Source of the DNA: an uncultured Acidobacteriota bacterium
Lineage (GTDB): Bacteria; Acidobacteriota; Thermoanaerobaculia; Multivoradales; SZUA-115
Length of the DNA stretch: 33,136 nucleotides
Direction: 5' to 3'
Assembly: GCA_937867335.1 (NCBI GenBank)
Contig: CALMKX010000206.1
Coordinates: 1 to 33,136 of the forward strand
Part shown: positions 6,031 through 15,619 of the stretch, one piece after another
Layout: every line of letters begins with the position of its first letter
Numbering within the stretch: position 1 is the first letter of the stretch
Translations under genes and position numbers: made by a program
The notes under the pieces: model-generated
The model's database searches: none
What the model was told of the DNA's origin: nothing
The model's input: only the letters and a program-made list of their open reading frames with translations

Positions 6031-8958
6031 ATGGAGCGTGAGCCACAGCGAGTCCCGGTGGTGGACCCGCCGAGTCGCATCGGCGGCGGCAGGTATGCGT
6101 GGAGTCTCGTCCTGGCGGTCGGGGCGACCTCGCTCGCGGTGCTCCTTGGCGCCTGGCTCGGCCTCGCCGACTTCCTGGCGCGCTTGTCGGCCGCCCCGGC
6201 AGGGCCTGGAGCCGGCGCGATCCACGTCATCATCGACTGGGTCTCGGTCTGCCTGACCTTCTGCTGCGCCCTTCTGGCCCTCGCCAGAGTGAGAGCCGGA
6301 CGCAGCCGGTCCGCCCACGTGCTGGTGGTATTCCTGCCGGCCATCGCCCTCGCCCAGGCGTTGTGTGCGCTCAGCGGGCCGCTGCTCGCGGGCCGGCTGG
6401 GCCTCGACCTCGGACTCGCCGAAGCCGCCGCCTGGGGCGCGGGCCAGCTTTTGACCAGCATCGCTTACGTTGTTTTCGGCGCCTTGGTCGCGTTGCGCAG
6501 GAGCCAGAGCGCCCAGGCGCTGGGGCGATTCCTGCTCTCGGTGGCCGGCCCGGCCTGTGTGGCGGTGGCTGGCCTCGGGCTGCTGATCGCCACCGGTTCG
6601 CCGCCGTCGAGCGGTATCGAGCCGTGGTCCCTCAGGGTCTGGGACGCCGCCCCGCTGGCACTCTTCCTCGTAGCCGCCGCGCTTTCTTTGCCGCGGCTCG
6701 GCTGGTCCAGCTGCTCTTGGGTGAGCCGTGGCCTGGTGGTGTCCCTGCTTCCCCAGGTGATCGGCCATGCCGCGGCTCTCTTCGGCACCGAGGGGGCGTG
6801 GAGCGCGCCGCGCATGGTGGCCGACCTCGAGCGGCTGATCGCCTTCACGTCGATCTTCGCCGGCCTGATCCTCGAGAGCGTGGAGCTCCACCGGCTGGTG
6901 GAGAAGGTGCGCGCCGAGGCGAGCGCTGCCTACGACGTGCTCGAGGAGCGCACCCGCCAGCTCGAGAAGGTGGACCTCGAGCTGCTGGCCCGGCGGCGGG
7001 ACCAGGAGCTCGTCGAGCAGCGCCTGCGGATGCTCGAGAAGGCGGTGGAGACCATGAGCGTGGGGGTGACCATCACCGACCCCGCCGGCCTGATTCTCTA
7101 CGCCAACCCCGCCGACGCCCGGCTCCACGGCTGGGAGGCCGGAGAGCTGATCGGCCAGCCGGCCGCGGTGTACTCGGCCGCCTCGGGCGCTACCGAACAG
7201 CCCCAGGAAATGATGAGGCTGTGGGCTCGCGAGGGAGTCAACCGCACCCGTCACGGTCGGGTCTTCCCCGTGCGCCTGATCTCGGACCCGGTGCTCGGCG
7301 GCGAGGGCCAGCTGATCGCCATGGTCACCCTCTGCGAGGACATCACCGAGCAGAAGCGCATCAGTGAGTCGATCGAGCGGCGGGATCGCGTGCTCGAAGC
7401 GGTGGGCATGGCCGCCGAGCGCCTTCTGCTCACCGGCAACTGGCAGCAGAGTGTCTACGACGTGCTCGAGCGGCTGGGGCAGGCCACCGGAGTGGACCGC
7501 GTGTACCTGCGCCAGCTCGGTGAGCGCAAGAGCATCGGCCCGGTGAGGAGCACCTGGGAGGCCCGCGGCCGGGACCTCGAGGACTCGGTGGTGCTCGACA
7601 TCCGTCCGCGCACCGAGGTGCTCGAGCTCCTGGGCGACGATCCTCTGGGCGGCGAGGCGCTCCACGGCCTGGTGCGGGAGCTGCCGCCCCACCTGAGGAG
7701 CGGTCTCGAGCGGCGGGGCATCCACTCGATCGCGGTGGTGCCCATCCTGGTGCGCGGCAGGCGCTGGGGCGTGCTTTCGCTCGAGTCTCAGGATCGCGAG
7801 CGGCTGTGGTCGGCGAGCGAGATCGAGGCGCTCAAGACGGCGGCCCGGATCCTCGGCGGCGCGGTCCAGCGCCAGCACGCGGAGGAGGCGCTGATCAACA
7901 GCGAGGCGAACTACCGCGAGCTGATCGAGACCGCGAGCGATCTGATCCAGAGCGTCTCGCCGGACGGCGAGCTGATCTTCGTCAACCGCTCCTGGCGGGA
8001 GGCTCTCGGCTACAAGGCCGAAGAAGTGGTGGGCATGCCGGTGTGGAAGGTGCTGCGGGCCGACCAGCACGACCACTGCCGCCAGGTGATGGGCGAGATC
8101 TTCACCGGCCGCCAGGTGGAGCGCATCGAGACGGTCTTCTGCGCCAAGGACGGCAAGGAGATCCCGGTCGAGGGCAGCCTCTCTTGCCGCTTCCAGAAAG
8201 GTCGCCCCACGGCCACCCTGGGGATCTTCCGCGATGTCACCGAGCGGCAGCTGATCGACCGCATGAAGCAGGATTTCATCTCCACCGTGAGCCACGAGCT
8301 GCGCACGCCCTTGACCTCCATGCTCGGCTCGCTCGGCCTGCTGCAGAGCAAGCGCATGGCCGAGCAGCCCGAGAAGGGGGCGGAGCTCCTGGCGATCGCG
8401 CAGCGCAACGGCGAGCGCCTGCTGCGGCTGATCAACGACTTGCTCGACCTGCAGAAGATGGCGGCCGGGGAGCTCTCGCTGCGCATGGCGGCGGTGACCG
8501 TGGCGCCGGTTCTGGAGGAAGCGATGGACGGCATCCGCGGCTTCGCCGACTCGCTCGGGGTGGTGCTCGAGCTGGAGGACGGCGCGCCGGGGGCACGAGC
8601 CTGGATCGACAAGGAGCGCCTGGTCCAGATCCTCTACAACCTGCTGTCGAACGCCATCAAGTTCTCGCCGGCAGGCCAGAAGGTGAGCATCTCCACGGCT
8701 CGGAGGGACGGGCGGGTGATCATCGCCGTCACCGACCGCGGCCCGGGCATCCCCGAGGAGTTCCGCCAGCGCCTGTTCTCCCGCTTCGCCCAGGCGGACA
8801 ACGCCAACGCTCGCCGCACCGGCGGCTCGGGGTTGGGGCTGTCGATCGTGCGCAGCTTCGTGGAAGCTCTGGACGGCACCATCCAGATCGATTCCGGCGC
8901 CGGCAAGGGGACCACGGTCACTATCGACTTCCCGCTGGCAACCGAGTCTGATCGGTGA
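6031..8958 (+). CDS. Membrane histidine kinase with PAS-GAF-PAS sensory modules
   Basis: A 975-residue kinase. Residues 22-285 hold about seven or eight hydrophobic segments forming an integral membrane sensor similar in shape to MASE-type domains. A coiled coil (285-338) leads to PAS 1 (about 338-445), GAF (455-615) and PAS 2 (622-740). The kinase core has HisKA with His755 in SHELRTP, then HATPase_c with the N box around N870-N874, G1 at D902-GPGI, and G2 GGSGLGLS at 931-938, so all catalytic motifs are intact. There is no receiver domain. Its stop codon overlaps the GTG of the next gene by four bases (GTGA), implying translational coupling to the hybrid kinase. The signal sensed is unknown. 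Confidence 0.9.
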   Translation: MEREPQRVPVVDPPSRIGGGRYAWSLVLAVGATSLAVLLGAWLGLADFLARLSAAPAGPGAGAIHVIIDWVSVCLTFCCALLALARVRAGRSRSAHVLVVFLPAIALAQALCALSGPLLAGRLGLDLGLAEAAAWGAGQLLTSIAYVVFGALVALRRSQSAQALGRFLLSVAGPACVAVAGLGLLIATGSPPSSGIEPWSLRVWDAAPLALFLVAAALSLPRLGWSSCSWVSRGLVVSLLPQVIGHAAALFGTEGAWSAPRMVADLERLIAFTSIFAGLILESVELHRLVEKVRAEASAAYDVLEERTRQLEKVDLELLARRRDQELVEQRLRMLEKAVETMSVGVTITDPAGLILYANPADARLHGWEAGELIGQPAAVYSAASGATEQPQEMMRLWAREGVNRTRHGRVFPVRLISDPVLGGEGQLIAMVTLCEDITEQKRISESIERRDRVLEAVGMAAERLLLTGNWQQSVYDVLERLGQATGVDRVYLRQLGERKSIGPVRSTWEARGRDLEDSVVLDIRPRTEVLELLGDDPLGGEALHGLVRELPPHLRSGLERRGIHSIAVVPILVRGRRWGVLSLESQDRERLWSASEIEALKTAARILGGAVQRQHAEEALINSEANYRELIETASDLIQSVSPDGELIFVNRSWREALGYKAEEVVGMPVWKVLRADQHDHCRQVMGEIFTGRQVERIETVFCAKDGKEIPVEGSLSCRFQKGRPTATLGIFRDVTERQLIDRMKQDFISTVSHELRTPLTSMLGSLGLLQSKRMAEQPEKGAELLAIAQRNGERLLRLINDLLDLQKMAAGELSLRMAAVTVAPVLEEAMDGIRGFADSLGVVLELEDGAPGARAWIDKERLVQILYNLLSNAIKFSPAGQKVSISTARRDGRVIIAVTDRGPGIPEEFRQRLFSRFAQADNANARRTGGSGLGLSIVRSFVEALDGTIQIDSGAGKGTTVTIDFPLATESDR

Positions 8959-11900
8959 CACGCAGCCTCCGCTTGGTGCGGCGGGTCTCGCTCGCCGGGC
9001 TTGGAACGGCGGCCCTGCTGCTGGGCGCCGGGGCTCCGGCAGCGCGGGCCACCGAGCCCCGGTTGTGGCCGGATCTGTCGCAGACAATCTCGCTGCGCAC
9101 CGAGTGGAGCTATCTCGACGCGGACGAGCCCCGCGGCGCGGATCCCGCGCTGGACGACTCGGCGTGGCCGCGCACCACCCTGCCGGGCAAGTTCGTCAGC
9201 GGCGAGGGTGAATCCGGGATCACCTGGTACCGCATCCGGGTGCGTATCACCGATCCCCGGCTCGCGCAGCCGCTCGGCCTCGACCAGCTGGACATCGCCG
9301 CGACCATCGGCAAGGTGAACAGCGCCTACCAGGTCTACGCCGGCGGGCTGCTCTTGGGCGGGGTGGGCCGGCTGCCTCCAGATGCCGAGATCGACTACGA
9401 CCGGCACCGCACCTACCGCCTGCCCAAGGAGGCCGTCGGGCCGGACGGCAGCCTGGTCCTGGCGCTTCGAGTGTGGAAGTCCGAAGGCACCCGCTCGGGG
9501 CGCCGGGGTGCCCCCTACGAAGGGCCGCTTCTCCTGGGGCCCCACGAAGAGCTGCTCCGGCGGGAAGTGCGAGCCGAGCTGCCGGTCTTGCTGTTCGTGG
9601 CCCTGTTCTTCGCGCTGGCGCTCTTCCATCTCGAGGTCTACCAGCGCCGCAAGGGCAACTACGCCTATTTCTGGTTCAGCCTGGCCTCGGCCGAGATCGC
9701 CCTCTACGGCCTCCTGCGCAGCCAATGGAAGTACGCCTTCGGCGACCACTTCATGGTCTACAAGGAGCTCGAGCACGGTTTGATCTACGGCATGCTGGCC
9801 ACGGCCATCCAGCTGATCTTCCCGGTGCTGGGCATGCCGATCAACCGGCTCCTGCGCTTCGCCCAGTGGCTGAGCGTCGCGGTGGGGCTCCTGGTCTCCT
9901 TGACTCCCGGGTTGCGGCTGAACCTCCTGCTGCTGCCGCTCTGGCAGGCGGGCTTGATGGCCGTGCTCGCCTCGGGCCTCTGGCTGGTGGTGCGGCAAGC
10001 CGTGCAGGGCCGCGAGGACGCCTGGATCACGGCCCTGGGAGCCGCCTTCGCCGCCCTGATGTTCGTCCACGACATCCTGGTGGATCGCGGCCGGCTGGAC
10101 CATCCGCGCATCGCCCTGGTGGGCTTCTTCGGCATGATGCTGAGCATCGCGGCGACGCTCGCCCGGCAGTTCCATCGCATGACCACCGAGCTCGAAGCGC
10201 TGCGCGAGGACCTCGAGCGGCGCGTCCAGGAGCGCACCCATCAGCTCTTCGAGGCGAATCAGGCCAAGGGCCGATTCCTCGCCACCATCAGCCATGAGAT
10301 CCGCAGCCCCTTGAACGGCGTCCTGGGCATGACCCAGATGCTGCTCGCCTCGGACCTGAAGCCCGAGCAGCGCCAGTACGCGGAGATCGTTCGCCGTTCA
10401 GGGAGTGTTCTGCTGGCGTTGCTCGACGACATCCTCGACGTCTCGCGCATCGAAGCGGGCAAGCTCGAGCTCGAGCAGCAGGATTTCGACCTCCACGGCT
10501 ACCTCGAGGAGGCGGTGGACGTGTTCTCCAACCGGGCCTCCGAGAAAGGGCTCGACCTCGCCTTCTGGGTGGACCCGGCCCTGCCCCGCCGGCTGCGGGG
10601 AGACCCCTTCCGCCTGCAGCAGATCCTCTTCAACCTGATCGGCAACGCGGTGAAGTTCACCGAGCGCGGGGGTGTCTTCGTGCGCGTGGAGGTGAGCGCG
10701 AAGAGCCCGCCGCCGGCCGAGCGAGTGGAGCTGCGCTTCAGTGTCGAGGATACCGGCATCGGCATCGCCCCGGAGGACGCCCAGCGCATCTTCGAGGCCT
10801 TCAACCAGGTGGATGCTTCGCACTCGCGGCGCTTCGGCGGCTCGGGGCTCGGGCTCGCGATCTGCCGCCAGCTCACCGAGCTGATGGGCGGGCGGATCTG
10901 GCTCGAGAGTCAGCCGGGGAGCGGCTCGGCTTTCCACTTCGAGGTGAACCTTCGCGTGGTGGAGGTCGGCAAGCCCGAGAGCTGGGCCCAGGCCCGGCCC
11001 GAGCTCGCCGGCAAGTCGATCCTGGTGGTCGCTCCAGGTTCGGTCACCCGCAGAGTGCTCCTGGAGCTGTGCCGGCTCTGGGAGATGCTGCCCACGGTGG
11101 TAACCAGCGTGGACGAGGGGCTCGCCCTGGCCGGCGGGCCGTCGCCTCCGAGCTTCGCCGTGCTCGGGCCGGCGGGGGAGGAGCCCTCCTCTCCCGCCCA
11201 GCGGCGGGCGCTGTCGGAGCTCACCCGCAAGCTGCCGACCGTGGCCATCGAGCGGCCGCGCCTGGCCTACGCCGGGGCCCGCGGAGGCGAGAGCGGAGTG
11301 ATGGCCACGGTGCTCGCGCCGGTGAAGCCCCGTGAGCTTCTGGCGGCTCTGCTCGGGCGGCCGGTCGAGGCGGCCGTGCCCAATGCGCTCGTCGCCGCCC
11401 GCGAAGAGGCTGGCACCTCGGCGCGGGCGATCCTGGTGGCCGACGACGAGGAGATCAACCGCCAGGTCTGCCTGCTGATGCTGCGCCAGCTGGGCCTCGA
11501 GGCCGATCTCGCCCGAGACGGCTTCGAAGTGCTCGAAGCCCTGGCCAGGCGGCCTTACGACCTCATTCTGCTCGACATCCGCATGCCCGGCATGGACGGC
11601 CTCGAGACGCTGAGGCGGATTCGCGCCGGCAGCTGGCCGGAGGGCAAGATGCCGCGGGTGGTGGCCCTGACCGCCCACACCAGCGACGCCGATCGCTCGA
11701 GCTTCCTCGCCGCGGGCATGGACGGCTACCTCAGCAAACCGCTGGAGCTCGAGGCCCTGGCAGCGGTGCTTCGCGGGCTGCCGCCGCCGGCCGTCGAATC
11801 GCCGTCGGGAAAGGCGAGCCCGGTCCTCGAGGCGACCATTTTCGACCGCCTCTCGGCCCTGGACGATGGCCGCGGCAGCGTGCAGCGAGACCTCGTGGCG

Positions 11901-12200
11901 CTTTTCGCCCGCCGAGCCCCGACCCAGCTCGACGCCGTGGCCACCGCCTGCGTGGCCGGAGATCTCGCCCAGGCCGCCCGGGTGCTCCACAGCTTGAAGG
12001 GCAGCTCCGGGATGCTCGGCGGCCTGGCCGTGATGGCCTCCTGCGAGGCCTTCGAGCGAGAGCTCGCGAACGGGCCCGATCCGAGCTTGTGGCAGCCCCG
12101 ACTGGTGCGGCTGCAGGTCGAACTCGATCAGCTCCTGGCCGAACTCGATCTGCGGGCGGCCGCCAGCGGGGCCGAGGCGGATACGGCTCCAGGTCCGTAA
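8955..12200 (+). CDS. 7TM hybrid histidine kinase with pseudo-receiver, receiver and Hpt domains
   Basis: A 1081-residue BarA/EvgS-like hybrid kinase. A signal-peptide-like start is followed by an extracellular beta-sandwich (about 40-195; ALDDSAWPR and GITWYRIRV resemble 7TMR-DISM or galactose-binding sensor folds). A seven-helix membrane region (205-405) and a short coiled coil come next. HisKA has His447 (SHEIRSP); HATPase_c has N560/N564, D599 (EDTGIGI) and GGSGLGL (628-634). A receiver-like segment at 687-800 lacks the acidic pocket and acceptor. The true receiver (826-940) has D830/D831, D874 and K928. The C-terminal Hpt has His1012 (LHSLKGSSGML). The GTG start at 8955 overlaps the previous stop. 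It can run a full His-Asp-His relay internally and probably donates to separate receivers nearby. Confidence 0.9.
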   Translation: MTRSLRLVRRVSLAGLGTAALLLGAGAPAARATEPRLWPDLSQTISLRTEWSYLDADEPRGADPALDDSAWPRTTLPGKFVSGEGESGITWYRIRVRITDPRLAQPLGLDQLDIAATIGKVNSAYQVYAGGLLLGGVGRLPPDAEIDYDRHRTYRLPKEAVGPDGSLVLALRVWKSEGTRSGRRGAPYEGPLLLGPHEELLRREVRAELPVLLFVALFFALALFHLEVYQRRKGNYAYFWFSLASAEIALYGLLRSQWKYAFGDHFMVYKELEHGLIYGMLATAIQLIFPVLGMPINRLLRFAQWLSVAVGLLVSLTPGLRLNLLLLPLWQAGLMAVLASGLWLVVRQAVQGREDAWITALGAAFAALMFVHDILVDRGRLDHPRIALVGFFGMMLSIAATLARQFHRMTTELEALREDLERRVQERTHQLFEANQAKGRFLATISHEIRSPLNGVLGMTQMLLASDLKPEQRQYAEIVRRSGSVLLALLDDILDVSRIEAGKLELEQQDFDLHGYLEEAVDVFSNRASEKGLDLAFWVDPALPRRLRGDPFRLQQILFNLIGNAVKFTERGGVFVRVEVSAKSPPPAERVELRFSVEDTGIGIAPEDAQRIFEAFNQVDASHSRRFGGSGLGLAICRQLTELMGGRIWLESQPGSGSAFHFEVNLRVVEVGKPESWAQARPELAGKSILVVAPGSVTRRVLLELCRLWEMLPTVVTSVDEGLALAGGPSPPSFAVLGPAGEEPSSPAQRRALSELTRKLPTVAIERPRLAYAGARGGESGVMATVLAPVKPRELLAALLGRPVEAAVPNALVAAREEAGTSARAILVADDEEINRQVCLLMLRQLGLEADLARDGFEVLEALARRPYDLILLDIRMPGMDGLETLRRIRAGSWPEGKMPRVVALTAHTSDADRSSFLAAGMDGYLSKPLELEALAAVLRGLPPPAVESPSGKASPVLEATIFDRLSALDDGRGSVQRDLVALFARRAPTQLDAVATACVAGDLAQAARVLHSLKGSSGMLGGLAVMASCEAFERELANGPDPSLWQPRLVRLQVELDQLLAELDLRAAASGAEADTAPGP

Positions 12201-12222
12201 TTTGGCTTGTAAGTGCCTCCGG

Positions 12223-12243
12223 CGATTCTGACTCCGAGAATCG
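12223..12243 (+). other. Stem-loop between hybrid kinase and CheA-like kinase genes
   Basis: CGATTCT and AGAATCG form a perfect 7-bp stem around a 7-base loop, 22 bases after the TAA at 12200. It is followed by another GC-rich self-complementary stretch but no run of T, so it is not a classic intrinsic terminator. It may stabilise the mRNA end or attenuate transcription into the gene at 12360. The rest of the 159-base gap shows no gene. Confidence 0.3.
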
Positions 12244-12359
12244 AGGAGCGCGGCTCCCGCTCGGCGCCAGCCGGGCTCCCGTCGGAGCCTGGGTGGCAAG
12301 GGCTGCCTCGCTGAGGAAGGACTCCTGGCGGAGACACCGGTTCGATTCGGCGGAATGCC

Positions 12360-15242
12360 ATGAACGAGGTCGATCCATCTCCCAGCGCGAGCGCACCGAG
12401 GGCCGAGCCCCCTTCGGGAGCGACGGGTGGCGCTCCTGAGGCACCGGCGCTATCGCGCCTGCGGCCCTTCCGCCGCATCGCCCTGCGCAGCATCCTCGGC
12501 CTGACGGTCGTTTCGGCCGTGCTCCTGGCCGGCGTGCTGCTGGTGATGAACACCGTCGGGCGGCGGCTGCTCATGAAGCAGTCCGCCCGGCGAATCGAGG
12601 AGTACGGCAACCGCAGCGTGGAGGCTCTGGCGGCCCGTACCCGCGAAGTGGCCGCCCTGGCCCGCACGGTGGCGAGAGTGAGCGAGGAGCTGCCCCGCGA
12701 CCGCCGGGTCCTGCTGGAGACTCTGCCGCGGCTGATCGACTTCCAGGGCGACCGCGGGGTGGCCGGTGGCGGCTACTGGCCCGAGCCGGGCTTCTTCGCG
12801 CAGGGAGTGGACCGCAGCAGCTTCTTCTGGGGCCGCAACGCCTCCGGCGAGCTCACGTTCCACGACGACTACAACGACCAGCTCGGCCCCGGCTACCGCA
12901 ACGAAGAATGGTACGTGCCGGCGCGATTCCTGCGCCCCGGAGCGGTGTTCTGGAGCGAGTCCTACACCGACCCCTACACCTACCAGCCGATGGTGACCTG
13001 TACCGCCACCTCCTACCGAGACGGCCACTTCGCCGGCGCCGCCACCATCGATGTCACCCTCGAGAGCCTGGCGGCGCTGACCGAGCGCTGGGGCCGTGAG
13101 GCCGGCGGCTACGCTTTCCTGGTCGACCGAAATAACCGTTTCCTCACCTATCCGCAAGTTTCGAAGATGTGGCACCAGGCGATCGACGACCGCGGCCGAA
13201 CCACCGAGGCGCCGCTGCTCGCCGCCGAGCTGGCCCGCACCGAGCCAAGCTTCCTGCCCCTGACCCGGGTAATGGAGGAGATGGACCTGGCGCTGCTGGG
13301 CAAGGCGAGGTCGGACGCGCGCTACGACCAGGAGCTGGTGGAGCACATCGATCGCGACAGCTACGCCATCACCCGGCCCGAGGCCGAGCTGATCGTGGCG
13401 GGGCTCGCCGATCCCCTGAGCGACCAGCACGAGCGCACCTACCTCGAGCGCACTCTCGCGCTCGCCCGCGACCCGCTGCTGGGCGAGGCTTCACACGGCT
13501 ACTTCTTCTACGTCCCGGGTTCTTATTGGAAGCTGGTGCTGGTGATGCCAGACGCCACCGCCGGAGCGGTCGCCTCGCGCATCTCGTGGCTGCTGGTGCT
13601 CGCTACGGCGCCGATCGTCCTCTTGATCCTCCTGGCCGCCTATGGCTTCACCGTGCGCTCGCTGATCCGCCCCGTCGCCGAGCTCGCGGCGGCAGCGAGC
13701 GCCGTGCAGGAGGGCCGGCTGGACGTGGAGGTCGAGAACCGGCCGCGCAACCAGGTGGGGGCTCTGGTCGTGGCCTTCAACCAGATGATCGCCCGCCTGC
13801 GAGTGTCCACCGGCCATCTGCGGGAGGCCAATCAGCGGCTGGAGCACTCGCTCGACCTGACCCGGGCGATCCTCGGCACCGTCCACGAGGGGCTGTTCCT
13901 GGTCGATGCCGACGGCCGGATCGAGCCCGGCTATTCCGCCGCCCTGACCCGGATCCTGGGCATCCAGGAGCTCGCCGGCCGGGACTTCCTCGAGCTCCTC
14001 GGAGGGCTGGTCTCGCCTCGCGATCAGTCGTTGGTGGAGCGGTTCCTGCGCATCCTCTTCGACGCCGACAAGACCGATGGCCTGGTGGCGAAGGCCAATC
14101 CCCTGCGCCAGGTGGAGGCCCGGCTTCCCAGCGAGGACGGCCTGCCGACCATCAAATACCTGGCCTTCCGTTTCGACCGCGTGCGCTACGGTGGGGCTCT
14201 CCGCCACGCCCTGGTCACCGTTTCGGACGTCACCTCGAAGGTGGAGCTGTCGCGCCGGCTGATGGAGTCCGAGCGCAAGATGCAAGACCAGAAAGAGCTG
14301 GTGGCCAGCGTGCTGCACGTCGAGCCGGCGATGCTCTCGGAGTTCATCGACGGCGTCGAAGCCGAGCTGGTGGCCACGTTGTCGCTGATCGCCCGCTGCC
14401 ACGAGGGCGGCGAGGGTCGCGGCCAGCCCTGCTACCAGGAGCTGCTGGGGCGGATCCTCAAGTCCGTGCACACCATCAAGGGCACGGCGTCGATGCTCGG
14501 CATCGAGTACTTCGCCACCACCGCCCACCACTTCGAGAGCCTGGTGCTCGCTCTTTCCGAGCGCGTCACCCTCTCCGCGCACAGCTTCGACGAGCTCGAG
14601 GACGAAGTGCGGAACATGCTCTCGCACCTGCGTGAAACCCGGGAGATCATCCGCCGCTTCAGCGACGGCCACGCGCCGGAGCGGGTGCGCAGCGACGTCA
14701 GCCTGCTCACCGACGTGCTCGACCGCTACGTCCAGGACCTCGCCCATCGGCACGGCCGGAGCGCGTCCTTCACGCTCTCGGCGGAGGACTCGTTGCGCAT
14801 CCCGTTCGGGCTCAAGACCTCGGTGCGCAACGTGCTGTCGCAACTGGTGCGCAATGCGGTGGTCCACGGCATCGAGCCGCCCGGCGAGCGGCTGCGGGCC
14901 AACAAGGCCCTGGTGGGCAAGGTGGAGGTTCGCCTGGCGCGGGTGAACGGCTGCCTCGAATTCGCCGTGCGCGACGACGGCCGCGGCATCGCGGAATCGC
15001 AGCTGGAGCCCACTCGCGCGGAGTGCTCTTGCGCCCAGAGCACCGCCGAGCGGATTTTCGAGATGGGCAGCACCTCAGCGAGCCAGCCAGGGCTGGACGC
15101 TGGCCGCGGCGTGGGGCTCACGGTGGTCAAGGACCTGGTGGAGAACCTGGGCGGCCGAGTCTCGGTGGATCAGAATCCCGGCCATTTCTGCGAGTTCCGG
15201 GTGGTGCTCCCGGTCGAGCCGCCCGGAGGGCTGCCTTCGTGA
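12360..15242 (+). CDS. Membrane-bound CheA-like kinase: dCache-HAMP-PAS-Hpt-HATPase
   Basis: A 960-residue protein combining a chemoreceptor front end with a CheA-like back end. A proline/alanine-rich cytoplasmic start precedes TM1 (about 42-63), a periplasmic dCache-type domain (75-400; FFWGRNASG, WYVPAR, YTDPYTYQPMVT, GAATIDVTLESL), TM2 (408-430) and HAMP (432-485). A PAS-like domain (495-630) and short coiled coil follow. An Hpt domain (655-765) carries His704 in SVHTIKGTASMLG. The ATPase (818-952) has N832 (LVRNAVVHG, as in CheA), D872/D873 (RDDGRGI) and GRGVGL. There is no SHExRxP-type HisKA and no CheW-like domain, so it probably phosphorylates its own Hpt and then the CheY-like receiver, whose GTG overlaps its stop by four bases. 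The ribosome binding site before 12360 is weak. Confidence 0.88.
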   Translation: MNEVDPSPSASAPRAEPPSGATGGAPEAPALSRLRPFRRIALRSILGLTVVSAVLLAGVLLVMNTVGRRLLMKQSARRIEEYGNRSVEALAARTREVAALARTVARVSEELPRDRRVLLETLPRLIDFQGDRGVAGGGYWPEPGFFAQGVDRSSFFWGRNASGELTFHDDYNDQLGPGYRNEEWYVPARFLRPGAVFWSESYTDPYTYQPMVTCTATSYRDGHFAGAATIDVTLESLAALTERWGREAGGYAFLVDRNNRFLTYPQVSKMWHQAIDDRGRTTEAPLLAAELARTEPSFLPLTRVMEEMDLALLGKARSDARYDQELVEHIDRDSYAITRPEAELIVAGLADPLSDQHERTYLERTLALARDPLLGEASHGYFFYVPGSYWKLVLVMPDATAGAVASRISWLLVLATAPIVLLILLAAYGFTVRSLIRPVAELAAAASAVQEGRLDVEVENRPRNQVGALVVAFNQMIARLRVSTGHLREANQRLEHSLDLTRAILGTVHEGLFLVDADGRIEPGYSAALTRILGIQELAGRDFLELLGGLVSPRDQSLVERFLRILFDADKTDGLVAKANPLRQVEARLPSEDGLPTIKYLAFRFDRVRYGGALRHALVTVSDVTSKVELSRRLMESERKMQDQKELVASVLHVEPAMLSEFIDGVEAELVATLSLIARCHEGGEGRGQPCYQELLGRILKSVHTIKGTASMLGIEYFATTAHHFESLVLALSERVTLSAHSFDELEDEVRNMLSHLRETREIIRRFSDGHAPERVRSDVSLLTDVLDRYVQDLAHRHGRSASFTLSAEDSLRIPFGLKTSVRNVLSQLVRNAVVHGIEPPGERLRANKALVGKVEVRLARVNGCLEFAVRDDGRGIAESQLEPTRAECSCAQSTAERIFEMGSTSASQPGLDAGRGVGLTVVKDLVENLGGRVSVDQNPGHFCEFRVVLPVEPPGGLPS

Positions 15243-15601
15243 AGCTGCTGGTGGTCGACGACGCCGCCACGGTGCGCGATCTGGTCAACCAGCAGCTCAA
15301 CGCCTCGGGGCTCGACGAAGTGATCTTCGCTCGCGACGGCTACGAGGCCCTGGAGCAGTTCCGGCGCCATCGACCGGAGCTGGTGCTGCTGGATCTCACC
15401 ATGCCGGAGATGGACGGGCTCACCTGCCTGTCGCAGATCAAGGCCATCGCTCCCCAAACGCAGGTGGCGGTGATCTCGGCCTTGACCGATGCCGAGACGG
15501 CGATCGAAGCGGTGGAGCGGGGTGCCAGCGAGTTCCTCTACAAGCCGTTCACCGGCGACGAGCTCAACACGGCCATCGAGCAGCTGCGTTCGCTGCTCTG
15601 A
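15239..15601 (+). CDS. CheY-like single-domain receiver coupled to the CheA-like kinase
   Basis: A 120-residue receiver with D7/D8, phospho-acceptor D52 (LLDLTMPEMDG), S80 and K102 (YKPF). The start is the GTG at 15239, which overlaps the TGA of the upstream kinase and is preceded by GGAGGG eight bases away; no other start fits. It has no output domain. Tight coupling marks it as the direct phospho-acceptor of the kinase at 12360-15242. It ends 18 bases before the stop of the convergent binding-protein gene, with no visible terminator between. Confidence 0.9.
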   Translation: MKLLVVDDAATVRDLVNQQLNASGLDEVIFARDGYEALEQFRRHRPELVLLDLTMPEMDGLTCLSQIKAIAPQTQVAVISALTDAETAIEAVERGASEFLYKPFTGDELNTAIEQLRSLL

Positions 15602-15619
15602 GCCGCGTTTCCGGCAGCC

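Noticed and set aside
5452-9087. Very long open frame on the minus strand antisense to the PAS/GAF kinase, continuous with the OmpR-type regulator frame
   Set aside because: Its translation is low-complexity (His/Gln/Arg/Ala-rich) with no domain, while the opposite strand encodes a complete kinase. High third-position GC explains the open antisense frame.
10398-12299. Minus-strand 633-codon frame
   Set aside because: Antisense shadow of the hybrid kinase's catalytic and receiver region; compositionally biased.
15602-15619. Possible bidirectional terminator between convergent genes
   Set aside because: Only 18 bases, with no stem or T-run visible.
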